Below are positions 1 to 11,536 of a stretch of 64,000 bases of DNA, piece after piece. Position 1 is the first letter of the stretch. Every line of letters begins with the position of its first letter. The notes under the pieces were generated by a model that saw only the letters and a program-made list of their open reading frames with translations, did no database searches and was not told the DNA's origin. The stretch is from Gammaproteobacteria bacterium (GTDB lineage Bacteria; Pseudomonadota; Gammaproteobacteria; Pseudomonadales; Azotimanducaceae), in contig DUBB01000014.1 of the NCBI GenBank assembly GCA_012960535.1, forward strand, positions 1 through 64,000, given 5' to 3'. Position numbers and translations under genes: made by a program.

Positions 1-12
1 ATTTAGTCACGC

Positions 13-38
13 AGGATGAGCCGCCTTTTTCTCATCCT
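13..38. repeat. 8-bp perfect inverted repeat upstream of the ycaQ-like gene
   Basis: AGGATGAG (13-20) and CTCATCCT (31-38) form a perfect stem around a 10-base loop that ends in TTTTT. The T-run lies inside the loop, not after the stem, so this is not a standard terminator. It could be the end of the gene left of the window or a leader hairpin of the gene that starts at 96. Confidence 0.4.
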
Positions 39-95
39 ATACCGATTGCAGGACATAGGTTAATCTGGCGCTGTTAATCCATAAGACTGCCTGAA

Positions 96-1301
96 TTGAT
101 TGAACTAACGTCTAAACAGCTGCGACGCTTGGCACTTGAGGGTCAAGGTTTAATGGTAGCCAAACCGTTTGGTATGGGTGCTGGTGCTGTCCTGAAAGCG
201 CTGGAGCATTTACATTATGTGCAGATCGATACGATTTCAGTGGTCGATCGAGCCCACCATCATGTTTTTAAGACTCGAGTTGCCGATTACTCACCAGACA
301 TGCTACATCAGTTACAGGCCACGCAGAGAAGCGTGTTTGAGTACTGGTCTCATGCTGCTGCATACCTACCCATGCGCGATTATCGGTTTTATTTACCCAT
401 TATGCTTGGTTACCGAAACGCTCGATTACAGGATCTTCGAGGTTCTTCTGACATTATCAGCCGTATAAGAGCGGAAGGTCCGCTTCAATCGAAAGATTTT
501 GATACGGGGCAAGGTAAATCGAATAAAGGGTGGTGGAATTGGAAACCGGCCAAAATTGCTTTGGAGCGGTTGTTCTTATCGGGTGATCTCATGATATCTG
601 AAAGAAAGGGTTTTCAAAAAGTATATGACCTGACCGAGAGAGTATTGCCGGCGAGTGTTAATACCCAATTTCCAACGGATGACGAGCGTGGTAAGTTCTA
701 CATCAGAGGCATGCTAGGCAATTTAGGGGTTGCCCAACTAAGAGATATAACCTATTCAAAGGCATCCGTTAAGCGGTTGTCAGGGTTTAATATCCTGCCC
801 TGTGTCAAAGAGAACTTAAATGAGATGCTGGACAGCGGTGAGGTAGTGCCGGTTCGATGTAAGCAAGAAATCTTCTATTGCTTACATCGAACCCTGCAGG
901 AAACCATAAAAGTGGGTCCTAAACGCATCAGGATTCTTTCACCCTTTGATAATCTGATCATTAATCGCCGTCGTCTGCTCGAATTGTTTGATTTCAAATA
1001 CCAGTTGGAGTGTTATGTTCCTAGGGAAAAGAGGCAATATGGCTATTTTGTACTTCCCTTGCTGTATGGAGATAAGTTTATTGGCCGGCTGGATTGCAAG
1101 GCGGAGCGGAAAACAGGGAACCTGTTAATAAATAATATCTGGCTTGAATCGTCGACCACGATCTCCGCTGCTCTGATCAATCAACTGGTTTTGTCGTTAC
1201 AGCGATTTAAAGCGGGTCTTGGTTGCACGAATGTGTTGATCCTGCATGTGGATAATAGCCAGTTAAGGAAAACGCTCAGTCAAGTTATGTCGTACCCATA
1301 G
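96..1301 (+). CDS. ycaQ: YcaQ/AlkX-type DNA glycosylase (winged-helix HTH_42 family)
   Basis: A 401-residue protein of the AlkZ/YcaQ winged-helix family, whose members excise alkylated bases and unhook DNA interstrand crosslinks. The catalytic Q-phi-D motif of the YcaQ/AlkX branch is visible as VQID (Q43, D45), followed by DRAHHH at 51-56; the AlkZ branch would have Q-phi-Q. Length matches E. coli YcaQ (about 410). It starts at TTG, the first start codon in frame, with no clear Shine-Dalgarno, so the exact start is uncertain. It stands alone: the next gene is an unrelated oxidase 209 bp downstream. Family assignment is firm; substrate is inferred from the family. Confidence 0.85.
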   Translation: MIELTSKQLRRLALEGQGLMVAKPFGMGAGAVLKALEHLHYVQIDTISVVDRAHHHVFKTRVADYSPDMLHQLQATQRSVFEYWSHAAAYLPMRDYRFYLPIMLGYRNARLQDLRGSSDIISRIRAEGPLQSKDFDTGQGKSNKGWWNWKPAKIALERLFLSGDLMISERKGFQKVYDLTERVLPASVNTQFPTDDERGKFYIRGMLGNLGVAQLRDITYSKASVKRLSGFNILPCVKENLNEMLDSGEVVPVRCKQEIFYCLHRTLQETIKVGPKRIRILSPFDNLIINRRRLLELFDFKYQLECYVPREKRQYGYFVLPLLYGDKFIGRLDCKAERKTGNLLINNIWLESSTTISAALINQLVLSLQRFKAGLGCTNVLILHVDNSQLRKTLSQVMSYP

Positions 1302-1510
1302 GGTCCTGCGGCTGGCTCAAGCAGATGAAAACGCCCTGTCGGGATCGTAAAGTAAATTGCCATCCCAGCAGGATGATTCAGCTCTCGGTTCTAGCGCCTT
1401 TGGCTCACATGTTATGCTGGGCCAGGTAAACTTTGTTGGGTATTCTTAACCCGTTCGTTGCGGCAGTGGCAAAGGGATGCAGCTAAGACTCGAAAGCCTC
1501 ACTATAAGCA

Positions 1511-2827
1511 ATGAGAATGCCGATGTTTGGATTGAAATTTCCAGAGAACAACCGTGAACATACCACCTCCTATTATGCAGCCACTTCCATGGCTAATGAT
1601 AACTACCCGGCCCTGGAAGGGCAGGTGACCACAGATGTAGCCGTTGTTGGGGGTGGTTTCAGTGGTGTCAATACTGCACTTGAACTATCGGAGCGAGGTT
1701 ATGAAGTAACTTTGCTGGAAGCCAATCGACTTGCCTGGGGTGCAAGTGGTCGTAATGGCGGTCAGGTTATCGGTGGGATAGGTCATGATCCAAATCAGTT
1801 CAGCAAATTTGTTGGAGATGAAGGTGTACGAGCTATCTACGATATGGGTATCGAGTGCGTGGAAATCATTCGTGAACGAGTGGCAGAATATAATATCGAT
1901 TGCGATCTTCGTTGGGGTTACTGTGACGTCGCTCTTAAACCACGCCACCTGAAGTGGTTTGAAAATAGCAAGAAGGAACAGGAGGCCATAGCTTACCCGC
2001 ACCCACTGACATTGCTGGACCGAGATTCCATAAAAGACTATGTTGACTCTGACGCTTATTTGGGCGGTCTGTATAACGCGACCGGTGCAGGTCACCTACA
2101 CCCGATGAATCTGTGTCTAGGGGAAGCAAAAGCGGCCTCGGCACAGGGCGCACAGATATTCGAACAATCTGCTGTGGTGGGATTAGAAATGGGTGAACGG
2201 GTCAGTCTGTTTACTGAAAATGGCTGTGTTAATGCCAGGGTTCTGGTGCTCTGCGGTAATGCTTATCTGGGGAACTTAGCACCTGAACTGGCACAGAAGA
2301 TGATACCTGCCAGTACCTGTGTCATTGCAACTGAGCCCCTGAAGCCAGCACTTGCGAGCAAGATAATGCCGGGTAATGTGGCCGTTTGTGATCCTAGAAC
2401 AGCTTTGGATTACTTCCGCTTGACAAGCGATCGCCGCTTGTTGTTTGGTGGCCTTTCTAATTATACCGGGCTAGTACCCAAAAATTACCCTCAGGTAATG
2501 CAAAAAAAAATGTTACGTATCTTCCCTGATCTGGAATCTGTAGGAATCGATTTTGCCTGGGATGGCCAGATGGGGATAGGTATAAACAGGATGCCGCAGT
2601 TGGGTAAACTTGCCGATAATGTTTACTTTATGCAGGCCTACGCAGGCCATGGTGTCGCGCCAACGCACATCATGGCTCGTATTATCGCTGAGGCAATCGC
2701 GGGGCATCCTGAGCGTTTCAAAATCTTCGCAAGCATAGAACACCGAGCATTCCCAGGAGGACGTTATCTGCGACGGCCTGGTATGGCTTTGGGCATGCTG
2801 TACTACAAGGCCCTGGATTATTTCTAG
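1511..2827 (+). CDS. FAD-dependent amine/amino-acid oxidase (DAO family, PuuB-like)
   Basis: 438 residues with an N-terminal Rossmann FAD-binding motif (GGGFSG, about 47-52), then GASGRNGGQV, typical of gamma-glutamylputrescine oxidase-like DAO proteins, and a C-terminal HGVAPTH segment that closes the flavin site. Family members oxidise secondary or primary amines with release of H2O2 or electron transfer. Cytosolic: no signal peptide. The start at 1511 is followed by two more in-frame ATGs (1517, 1523), and no strong SD distinguishes them. It is followed by a GPH-type symporter gene in the same direction, which may import the substrate. The substrate cannot be told from sequence. Confidence 0.82.
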   Translation: MRMPMFGLKFPENNREHTTSYYAATSMANDNYPALEGQVTTDVAVVGGGFSGVNTALELSERGYEVTLLEANRLAWGASGRNGGQVIGGIGHDPNQFSKFVGDEGVRAIYDMGIECVEIIRERVAEYNIDCDLRWGYCDVALKPRHLKWFENSKKEQEAIAYPHPLTLLDRDSIKDYVDSDAYLGGLYNATGAGHLHPMNLCLGEAKAASAQGAQIFEQSAVVGLEMGERVSLFTENGCVNARVLVLCGNAYLGNLAPELAQKMIPASTCVIATEPLKPALASKIMPGNVAVCDPRTALDYFRLTSDRRLLFGGLSNYTGLVPKNYPQVMQKKMLRIFPDLESVGIDFAWDGQMGIGINRMPQLGKLADNVYFMQAYAGHGVAPTHIMARIIAEAIAGHPERFKIFASIEHRAFPGGRYLRRPGMALGMLYYKALDYF

Positions 2828-3046
2828 ACCATTGCGCTGGCTAACCTGACGGGAGTTTTGTTTGATTGAAAAAATAGGGGTCAGACCCGCCAGGGCATTT
2901 CTTTTATGGCTATGCCTGTTCAAGCAGGTCTGCTGTGGCTGAAATCCGAAAACCGTTTTCCAGATGTAGAGGCTGGAATAGGCCAATTTGTATAATTCCA
3001 TGGAACGTGATCTAGTCTTAGGATCAAAGTTAGGACATTGACTTCC

Positions 3047-4474
3047 ATGAACAAAGAAAAGGTGTCGCTACCAGCTAAACTGGCATTTGGTCTCGGTGCT
3101 TCCGGGGAGGCGGCAACCAATTGGATATTCAATGCCCTGACTTTTTTCTTCTACAACCAGATCATAGGTCTCTCAGGAACGCTCACTGCCGCCGCCGTTA
3201 CTATCGGCATTGCATCAGATGCGATTACGGATCCTGTGGTGGGTTCGATTTCAGATCGTTGGCGATCTAAGCTGGGAAGGCGTCATCCGTTTATGTTTGT
3301 AGCCCCATTGCCACTGATTATTACGATCTACCTGATATTTAACCCGCCCACTGATCTGACGGAAATGGAACTGTTTGCCTGGTTCGCCGTATGTACGGTG
3401 GTCATGCGGGTTTGTTCGACCTTGTTTGCAGTGCCCCATCTGGCCATGGGCGCTGAACTCAGTGATGATTATATCGAACGAACAACCATTATGAGTTACA
3501 ACAATATATTCACCTATGCAGGTGTCATTGTCATGCATGTGGTTGTCTGGTTTTTCATATTTCCAGAATATGATAATGGCAGGATGGATCAGTCAGCTTA
3601 TAGCCCCGTTGTGGTTTTCTGTATCAGTTTAATCATGGTATGCATGCTGACCTCTGCGTTTCTTACCCTGCGCCAGATACCTCGGTTGAAGAAAGTGCCT
3701 GAGGAACTCCCGGCATTCTCTATGCGACAACTGTTTGTAGAAATGTCTGATGCCATGAAAAATCGAAATTATCTCTATCTGCTTTTTGGCCTGTTTTTCC
3801 TGTCAGTAACCATTGGCACCCATGAGACTCTGGGTCTTTATATGGGGACCTTTTATTGGGAGTTTACCGATCAGCAGATTGGCCTGTTAATACTAGCCAA
3901 TGTGTTTGGTTATGCCATTGGTTTTCTGGTGACAGCGCGCATCCATCAGTTAATAGAAAAACGCTGGGCGATAGTTTGGTCTGCTGCCGGCCTCAGTGTT
4001 TCCTGGTCTACGGCGGTGACTTTACGGCTCATGAATCTGGCGCCTGAAAATTCGACCCTAACACTGGTGGTCTTTGTGATCGCCTTTGGTACCATTGCAT
4101 CAGCCTGCGGCTCCATTCTTAATATCAGCGTGATGTCTGCACTGGCAGATATTGCCGATGACCATGAGTTAAAAACCGGGCGCCGCCAGGAAGGAATTTT
4201 TTATTCGGCAAGAACATTTTTTGCGAAAGTAACTAATGGCATGGGTCATGTGGTGGCTGGAATTGCGCTTGACGTTATCGAATTTCCACAAGGCGTTCCG
4301 GCTAGCCAGATTCATCCTGATAAAATATATGCCCTGGGTATCATCGATGGGCCCTTTGCAATGATCTGGGGGCTTATTGCCGCCTTTATTTACGCAGGCT
4401 ACCGGATCGACAAAGCCTACCATGCAAAGGTGCGAACTGAACTCAATAGCAGAGCAAGTATCCTGTCGGGCTAG
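3047..4474 (+). CDS. GPH-family (glycoside-pentoside-hexuronide) cation symporter, MFS
   Basis: About 475 residues with roughly 12 hydrophobic segments. The loop after helix 2 carries DRWRSKLGRRHPFMF, the family signature of melibiose/glucuronide-type symporters. GPH proteins bring sugars or related polar solutes in with Na+ or H+. The frame opens at a TTG (3038), but ATG 3047 is preferred because the AGGA at 3032-3035 lies 11 bases before it and only 2 before the TTG. It is 219 bp downstream of the DAO oxidase on the same strand and is followed by a good terminator. Substrate unknown. Confidence 0.82.
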   Translation: MNKEKVSLPAKLAFGLGASGEAATNWIFNALTFFFYNQIIGLSGTLTAAAVTIGIASDAITDPVVGSISDRWRSKLGRRHPFMFVAPLPLIITIYLIFNPPTDLTEMELFAWFAVCTVVMRVCSTLFAVPHLAMGAELSDDYIERTTIMSYNNIFTYAGVIVMHVVVWFFIFPEYDNGRMDQSAYSPVVVFCISLIMVCMLTSAFLTLRQIPRLKKVPEELPAFSMRQLFVEMSDAMKNRNYLYLLFGLFFLSVTIGTHETLGLYMGTFYWEFTDQQIGLLILANVFGYAIGFLVTARIHQLIEKRWAIVWSAAGLSVSWSTAVTLRLMNLAPENSTLTLVVFVIAFGTIASACGSILNISVMSALADIADDHELKTGRRQEGIFYSARTFFAKVTNGMGHVVAGIALDVIEFPQGVPASQIHPDKIYALGIIDGPFAMIWGLIAAFIYAGYRIDKAYHAKVRTELNSRASILSG

Positions 4475-4530
4475 CAAGGCAGGTACTGGTAGCTGGGCAG
4501 CCAAGTATTGCGAATTGCTTTAAACTGATA

Positions 4531-4563
4531 TGGCCGGGCCATTCCTGGCCGGTCCGGTTTTTT
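4531..4563 (+). terminator. Rho-independent terminator after the GPH symporter
   Basis: A GC-rich stem (CCGGGCCA pairing with TGGCCGG, one bulged G, TTCC loop) is followed by TCCGG and a run of six Ts at 4558-4563. It lies about 60 bp after the stop codon of the symporter gene and fits the end of that transcript. Confidence 0.7.
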
Positions 4564-4665
4564 CGGTTTAACGGATCTTTGCTGGCTTTATTTGGGTATA
4601 GTCAGACACGGGATATCTAAGGTCGGTAATCGGTTGATTGGGTCAGAAATAATAGGTTTTGTCAG

Positions 4666-5149
4666 TCATTCGCCAGAAGGGAAGGCTTGATCGATACTGG
4701 GCGTTTGCCAATCGAGATCGTCATCAAATGGCTCGACGTCCATAGGCAGATTGAGGTGATCCAGTAATTCTTGCTCACTTATAAAATTGTCCTCCTTCGA
4801 AATATACAAAGCCAGACTGTTCGGTTATGTCTTGGGTTCGATTGAGTCTTTCCAATAGAATTGCAGTCATAGGGTTTTCTTGTTCGTAGAGTCGATATAT
4901 CGTTAAACCGTCGGGAGTCGTTAGTATTTTTTGGTGCAAGAGGCTATGTAGGGCACGATCAGTATTATATAAGGTTGCTGATCGGACCTTTCTAAAATCG
5001 ATGGTTATATACTTGAGCGCGAGCCTATCATTTTTTGACAAAAGCCTATTAGTTGTCGCAATAGCTATGGTGCCTTCTGCACCCACGAAATCATCAAAGT
5101 GTCGATTGCTCAGCAAGCCGTATTTAGGGTAGTGGCTGTATTGCTCCAT
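4666..5149 (-). CDS. Unrecognised small protein, probably frameshifted near its C-terminus
   Basis: I do not recognise this protein. The frame from ATG 5149 runs 124 codons to a TGA at 4775-4777. A neighbouring frame continues with coding-like text (ISKEDNFISEQELL, then a strongly acidic end) to a TGA at 4666-4668. The two frames differ by one base and overlap around 4790-4830, so a one-base indel or sequencing error is the simplest reading. The second frame has no start codon with a proper SD. The first part resembles a small alpha/beta or winged-helix fold by eye only. It is isolated, with an AT-rich spacer on its upstream side. It could be a non-coding frame or a degraded gene. Confidence 0.35.
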
Positions 5150-5778
5150 TTTCAGGAGTCAGTAGATTTAAGATATTGTTTTCTGATTGTACTACGGTTT
5201 CTTCTAGCCAGGATTTTTTCAAGTAGTATTTGCTACCACTGGCATAATTTATCTAGAGGGTGTGGTCGCTGCAACAGGATCGTAGGGAACTGCTCATCGT
5301 ACTCTCAGGAGCTGGGGCAAGCATCGGCAGGTAAACAGCTAAGGCGCCCAGTGAAAGCAGGCTCAGTTTAGCTTACAATTGATCATAGTAACTTTGCCAT
5401 ATCGCTATCAGCAAGGGGAACCTCAAGGCTTAGCCAATATTGACACCGTATTCGTCTTCTAGAACGTGTATAGATGCTGGCCTGGGCCCTTTATATCTCC
5501 TGAAACCGGGACGAACAAGCAATGCGGCCTGCTGATAAAATTATTGTGTATTGATCCCTGGGCTGTCTATCCTTTATATTCTTGTTTTGGAAACCATCGT
5601 CATCCTGAGGCAGGCAGGTACTGTTAATTTTCTGGGAGTCAATCTTTGAGTGGTTTTAGGCGTTGAAAGCCTGGCAAAGCCAGAACAGCTATGCGCCGGT
5701 TATGCCCTGGGATCATGCAACTGTACGCTCAGTCCAACCGGCTTTTAATTAACCGGCGTTTGATCAAGGAGGGGTTAA
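5150..5778. other. 629-bp spacer without a supported gene
   Basis: No frame here looks coding. Short open frames exist but lack start signals and protein-like composition. The right end holds the strong AAGGAGG ribosome binding site (5767-5773) of the next gene. Confidence 0.5.
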
Positions 5779-6198
5779 TTGAGATTTTTTTATACTTTGC
5801 TGAGTGCAGTTCTAGGGGCTGGTGGGTTGTTCGTAATAATTATCTACGGCGCATCCGAGTTAGGAGGTGAAGTCGTTACTTTAGTTAAGCAGACGTCAGC
5901 AGGGGACTATAGCAATGTACGAGTGTGGATCGTTGATCGTGATGATTACGCCTGGATTGAGCATGGTGAGCAAGGAGATTTCTGGCTAGAACAGTTAGTC
6001 GAGCAACCTCAGTTACAACTGGTCAGGCGGGGTCAGACAAGCCGTTACACAGCAGTTATGGATACTGCATCACATGACCTCTACCACCAGCTGAGAGCTG
6101 AAAAATATGCTCTAGCGAATACCGTTATACAGTGGATGACGCAGAATTCGCGTGAGGCCTGCACCGGCATACCGGTGAGATTAATGCCACTTCCGTAG
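5779..6198 (+). CDS. Membrane-anchored DUF385/deazaflavin nitroreductase-like protein
   Basis: 139 residues: an N-terminal hydrophobic segment (about 3-28), then a small split-barrel domain with RVWIVDRDD, AWIEHG, FWLEQL and RRGQTSRY, the pattern seen in proteins annotated as F420-dependent nitroreductase/quinone reductase-like (DUF385). Such proteins bind F420, FMN or haem; no cofactor can be inferred here. The TTG start is well supported: AAGGAGG at 5767-5773 lies five bases upstream. A TauD-type dioxygenase follows closely on the same strand, so the two may be co-transcribed. Confidence 0.6.
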   Translation: MRFFYTLLSAVLGAGGLFVIIIYGASELGGEVVTLVKQTSAGDYSNVRVWIVDRDDYAWIEHGEQGDFWLEQLVEQPQLQLVRRGQTSRYTAVMDTASHDLYHQLRAEKYALANTVIQWMTQNSREACTGIPVRLMPLP

Positions 6199-6254
6199 TT
6201 TCATATGAAGACTCAAGTTTGTTTATTAATAGGGTGCCCACCCGGGACTGGTCG

Positions 6255-7148
6255 ATGCGAGAACTGAAATCTGTGCAAGTAACTCGATTAGCCCCTGCGC
6301 TTGGTGCTGAGGTCAGTAATATTAATCTCGGCGCACTTAAATCAGAGCAAACCGAAGCTATTCTGAGACTATTGCTGGAACACAAGGTGTTGTTTTTTCC
6401 GGGACAGAATTTAGATATTGATGAGCACGTTGCTTTTGGTGAACACTTCGGTGAGCTTGAAGGTCATCCTCACAAAATTAATCCATTCACAGGCCATAAT
6501 AAAGTTTTTGAACTCGCTGCGAGTCATGGCGGTATTGCTGATGAATGGCACTCTGATATCACTTTCCAGCCAAATCCAGCCCTCTTCTCAATTCTGAATA
6601 TGGTGAAGTGCCCGAGCATAGGCGGAGATACGCTGTGGGCGAATCCTGAACTTGCCTATGAAGGTCTATCAGCACCATTACGTGAATTGTGTGATGGTTT
6701 AACGGCGCTGCATAATGCTGAACCCCATGGTCGTAGCGATGTAATGACGATCCATCCAGTTGTTAGATCACATCCGGATACGGGTAGGAAAGGGCTGTTT
6801 GTAAATGAACATTTTACCCGGCGCATCGTGGAACTGAGCCATGTAGAGAGCAGCCTGCTGCTGAGGCATCTAACCAGTTGGGTTGCAAGCTTGCAGTTCA
6901 CCGTTCGCTATTCTTGGAACCAAGGTACAATTGCCATGTGGGACAACCGATGTACGCAGCATAAGGTCCTGAATGATTTCAAGGAAGAACGGCTAATTCA
7001 GAGGGTAACCGTGATGGGTGACCGAATTGAAAGCGGGGTCCCCAAATGGGATCCTTTTGTGCGTGTAGGCCATGCCAGTGATACCAGTCGCTTTGATAAA
7101 ATGTTGCTTGATTGCCTGAGTCAACAGAAGCCCCCAGGTCAGTCGTGA
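6255..7148 (+). CDS. TauD/TfdA-family Fe(II)/2-oxoglutarate dioxygenase
   Basis: About 297 residues. The 2-oxoglutarate/iron facial triad is visible: HSD (His99, Asp101 from ATG 6255) and the distal His in DNRCTQH, with the C-terminal Arg in RVTVMGD that binds the 2-oxoglutarate carboxylate. Family members hydroxylate taurine, 2,4-D, alkyl sulfates or other small acids, releasing sulfite, a phenol or an aldehyde. The frame opens at TTG 6219, but ATG 6255 puts the conserved core (VQVTRLAPALGAEV) at the usual distance from the start. No transporter or sulfonate gene lies beside it, so the substrate is open. Confidence 0.82.
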   Translation: MRELKSVQVTRLAPALGAEVSNINLGALKSEQTEAILRLLLEHKVLFFPGQNLDIDEHVAFGEHFGELEGHPHKINPFTGHNKVFELAASHGGIADEWHSDITFQPNPALFSILNMVKCPSIGGDTLWANPELAYEGLSAPLRELCDGLTALHNAEPHGRSDVMTIHPVVRSHPDTGRKGLFVNEHFTRRIVELSHVESSLLLRHLTSWVASLQFTVRYSWNQGTIAMWDNRCTQHKVLNDFKEERLIQRVTVMGDRIESGVPKWDPFVRVGHASDTSRFDKMLLDCLSQQKPPGQS

Positions 7149-7246
7149 GCTAGGAGAGCAATAGTTAACTGCCTTTTATATTGAACGGCATGCCGACATC
7201 GTATCAGTAATTCTCTACACCAGCGGTGCTGTAGTCAGGTCTTTGC

Positions 7247-7978
7247 TTAACACTTCATTCCTTTTTTTAATTCTGTAATGGTTTTCAGGAGCAGATTCCA
7301 TTCGATTATAAAACCATCGGTATTAACAGCAAATACAGACGCCTTGGCCAGATTTAACAGTGACATCAGGTCCACTTCCCTGGCTCTTGCTTGAGCTGTT
7401 AATCCTTTTGGTATTTCTGCCTGAATGTTAATTAGTTTTAGGAAATGGGTTAACCAGAATACGAAGGTCAGCACAAGGGCACTGAACTAGATTGCTCCCG
7501 TGGCGGCTATAAAAGGGGCAGACGAACTGGTGTGATTAAGAATGCTACCGGGTATCTGATAAGACGTATAGGCGGATATCCAGGCACTACAGAGAAGGAT
7601 GGCTGCCAGGAAAATTCGATACCGATTAGGGTAGAGTAGGCAGCATAAGAAAATTGACATGATACTAAGCACCGCGGTATTGCCTGACAGACCAGCGATC
7701 GCAAAAGATGGCATTGCTGCGATGGTTAGCAGTGACACCAGGAACGCTGCTTTAATCTCTACACGAATTGAACAACGGTACAATATGCGATTCTACATAT
7801 CCGAAGCTAATAATAACCAGAGTGTGAAAGGTATCGGTTCATCCAGATATAAAGAAAGTAAGACCAGAGTAAAAGCAATAGGTGAGGTTACAAGCAGAAA
7901 GGTTCGTAGTATTCCGGTTACGAAACTGTTATGTGGACTTGAAACTAAAATGGTTTGAGTATTAGTTATTGGAAGCAT
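7247..7978 (-). pseudogene. Remnant of a multi-pass membrane sensor with a PAS start, cut by two in-frame TAG codons
   Basis: One reading frame of 244 codons from ATG 7978 to TAA 7247 is broken only by TAG at 7793-7795 and TAG at 7487-7489. Read through, it gives about six hydrophobic helices (for example TFLLVTSPIAFTLVLLSLYL and SIMSIFLCCLLY), a linker, and the beginning of a PAS domain (SVFAVNTDGFIIEWN). It then ends where a histidine kinase or GGDEF output domain would be expected. Protein-like composition continues across both stops, which points to a recently decayed gene. Both stops may come from CAG or TGG codons. Recoding is considered under findings. Confidence 0.65.
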
Positions 7979-8301
7979 TTTTGGGATACCCTTTTTTGGG
8001 GTATCAGCCTATCTACTTTATGATTTGTTATCTTATAACTAGAACCCCCAATTAGAACCTTCCATTTTAGAATCAGGCGATTCAATAACCTGTGAAAAAT
8101 TATCCTTTTTGACCAGGGAAATTATTTCAACCACCTTTAGCTAGGCATGGATTTGAAGAGGTTCGGGTTTGTCAAATGACTGTTTTTCAATCTTAAGCAG
8201 TGAACTGCCTAGAAAATTTTGATCACATTCCAGTCGATCAGTCCAGGGCATCGGAACACGTGGTAGGATAAAATGAAGTTGACTGCATAGGATTCTGTGC
8301 T
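7979..8301. other. 323-bp spacer between the sensor remnant and the iron alcohol dehydrogenase
   Basis: AT-rich, no coding frame seen. Its left end starts just before the sensor remnant's ATG, so it should contain that gene's old promoter; its right end carries the leader of the alcohol dehydrogenase, with AGGA about 10 bases before the ATG. Confidence 0.45.
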
Positions 8302-9450
8302 ATGAATAATCAGATTGTGTTACCGCGTATATTGCAGATCGGTGCAGGTGCCTCATCTGAAGTCGGCAATGTAATGGCCGTCCTGGGATGCAGCAGGCCC
8401 CTTATCGTGACGGATAAAATGATGGTGCAACTGGGTTATGTTAATCGCCTGCAGGATTGTTTAGCCGACAGTGATATTTATGATGACACCTTGCCAGAGC
8501 CGACAGAAGCATCGATTCTGGCCGGTGTAGAGAAGGTAAAGAGCGGCGACTTTGATTCGATTATCGCCCTGGGCGGAGGTAGTTCGATCGATAGTGCAAA
8601 GGCCATTGCAATTTTAGGGAAGTACGGCGGCGAAATGCGTGATTATATGGTGCCTAGAGTGGTAGATGAACCTGGCCTGCCGATTATCGCCATACCGACT
8701 ACCGCTGGCACAGGCTCAGAGGCCACTCGAGTGACTATAATTACGGACCATACCGTCGATGAGAAAATGCTCTGTATGGGGATGGGATTTATGCCCGTTG
8801 CAGCTTTGGTCGATTTTGAATTGACGCTCACTGTACCACCCAGGACTACAGCGGACACAGGGATAGACGCACTGACGCACGCTATGGAGGCTTATGTTTC
8901 CAAAAAGGCAAATCTGTATTCGAATAGTCAGGCGATACAGGCCATGGGTTTGATAGCACCCAATCTGCGTAAGGCTTATCATCACGGCGACGACAGGCAG
9001 GCAAGGGAAGCCATGATGTTAGGGGCAACACTTGCCGGGGTCGCTTTTTCTAATGCCTCAGTCGCGCTGGTCCACGGTATGAGTCGGCCAATAGGTGCTT
9101 TCTTTCACGTGCCTCATGGATTATCGAATGCTATGCTGCTGCCTGATGTCACTGTTTTTTCGATACCAGGCGCGGTTTCAGGATATGCTCAATGTGCGCG
9201 TGCCATGCAGGTTGCGGACCCTTCAGATACAGATTTGGTTGCTAATGAGAAACTGGTCGAAGAGCTTCGAGCCCTAAATGCTGAACTTAGTGTACCCACG
9301 CTTTCTGCCTTCGGAATTGATAGAGATCGGTATTTCTCCGTTATCGATGTCATGGCAGATCAAGCCATTGCCTCTGGATCTCCGGCCAATAACCCCAGGG
9401 TGCCCAGCAAAAAGCAGATTGTTGAATTGTATGAATCCGTATGGTCCTAG
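8302..9450 (+). CDS. Iron-containing (group III) alcohol dehydrogenase
   Basis: 382 residues, the normal length. The N-terminal dinucleotide-binding domain has GGGSSIDSAK; the C-terminal all-helical domain carries the metal ligands: Asp and His within DTGIDALTH, His in VHGMSRP and His in VPHGLSN. It interconverts alcohols with aldehydes or ketones using NAD(P). Cytosolic. It lies 173 bp upstream of a Baeyer-Villiger monooxygenase on the same strand, so it may supply the ketone that enzyme oxidises; that link is inferred from position only. Confidence 0.88.
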   Translation: MNNQIVLPRILQIGAGASSEVGNVMAVLGCSRPLIVTDKMMVQLGYVNRLQDCLADSDIYDDTLPEPTEASILAGVEKVKSGDFDSIIALGGGSSIDSAKAIAILGKYGGEMRDYMVPRVVDEPGLPIIAIPTTAGTGSEATRVTIITDHTVDEKMLCMGMGFMPVAALVDFELTLTVPPRTTADTGIDALTHAMEAYVSKKANLYSNSQAIQAMGLIAPNLRKAYHHGDDRQAREAMMLGATLAGVAFSNASVALVHGMSRPIGAFFHVPHGLSNAMLLPDVTVFSIPGAVSGYAQCARAMQVADPSDTDLVANEKLVEELRALNAELSVPTLSAFGIDRDRYFSVIDVMADQAIASGSPANNPRVPSKKQIVELYESVWS

Positions 9451-9623
9451 GCAGCATAAAACATTCCTGATTACCAGCCTACTTTTAATTAGATTGTTGA
9501 CGGTTATTCGACCCACACTTGACTTGGGATCATTGTCGAGGTGCATAATCTAGACCAAGACGTTACCCTATTCAGAGACCATAGTGTCGACATTGATATA
9601 TTGATAAGTTTGAGAAAAAGTTT

Positions 9624-11480
<1,857 letters not shown>

Positions 11481-11536
11481 CCCAGCGTTGTTGCAGGTTT
11501 CAAGCAGCTAACTGAGATTGTGGCCCTTTAAGCAGA

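Noticed and set aside
2869-2890. AATAGGGGTCAGACC segment after the DAO oxidase, resembling the repeat that flanks RAYT-type transposase genes
   Set aside because: Only one short copy, no partner repeat and no transposase nearby; reported here only as a memory-based resemblance.
4775-4777. TGA at the end of the small unknown gene as a second selenocysteine codon
   Set aside because: The frame after this TGA is short and not protein-like, and no active-site motif or stable downstream hairpin is seen; the offset frame explains the data better.
7487-7795. The two TAG codons in the sensor remnant as pyrrolysine or amber recoding
   Set aside because: TAG is used as a normal stop by several good genes in the window, no PYLIS-like or tRNA evidence is present, and the output domain is missing.
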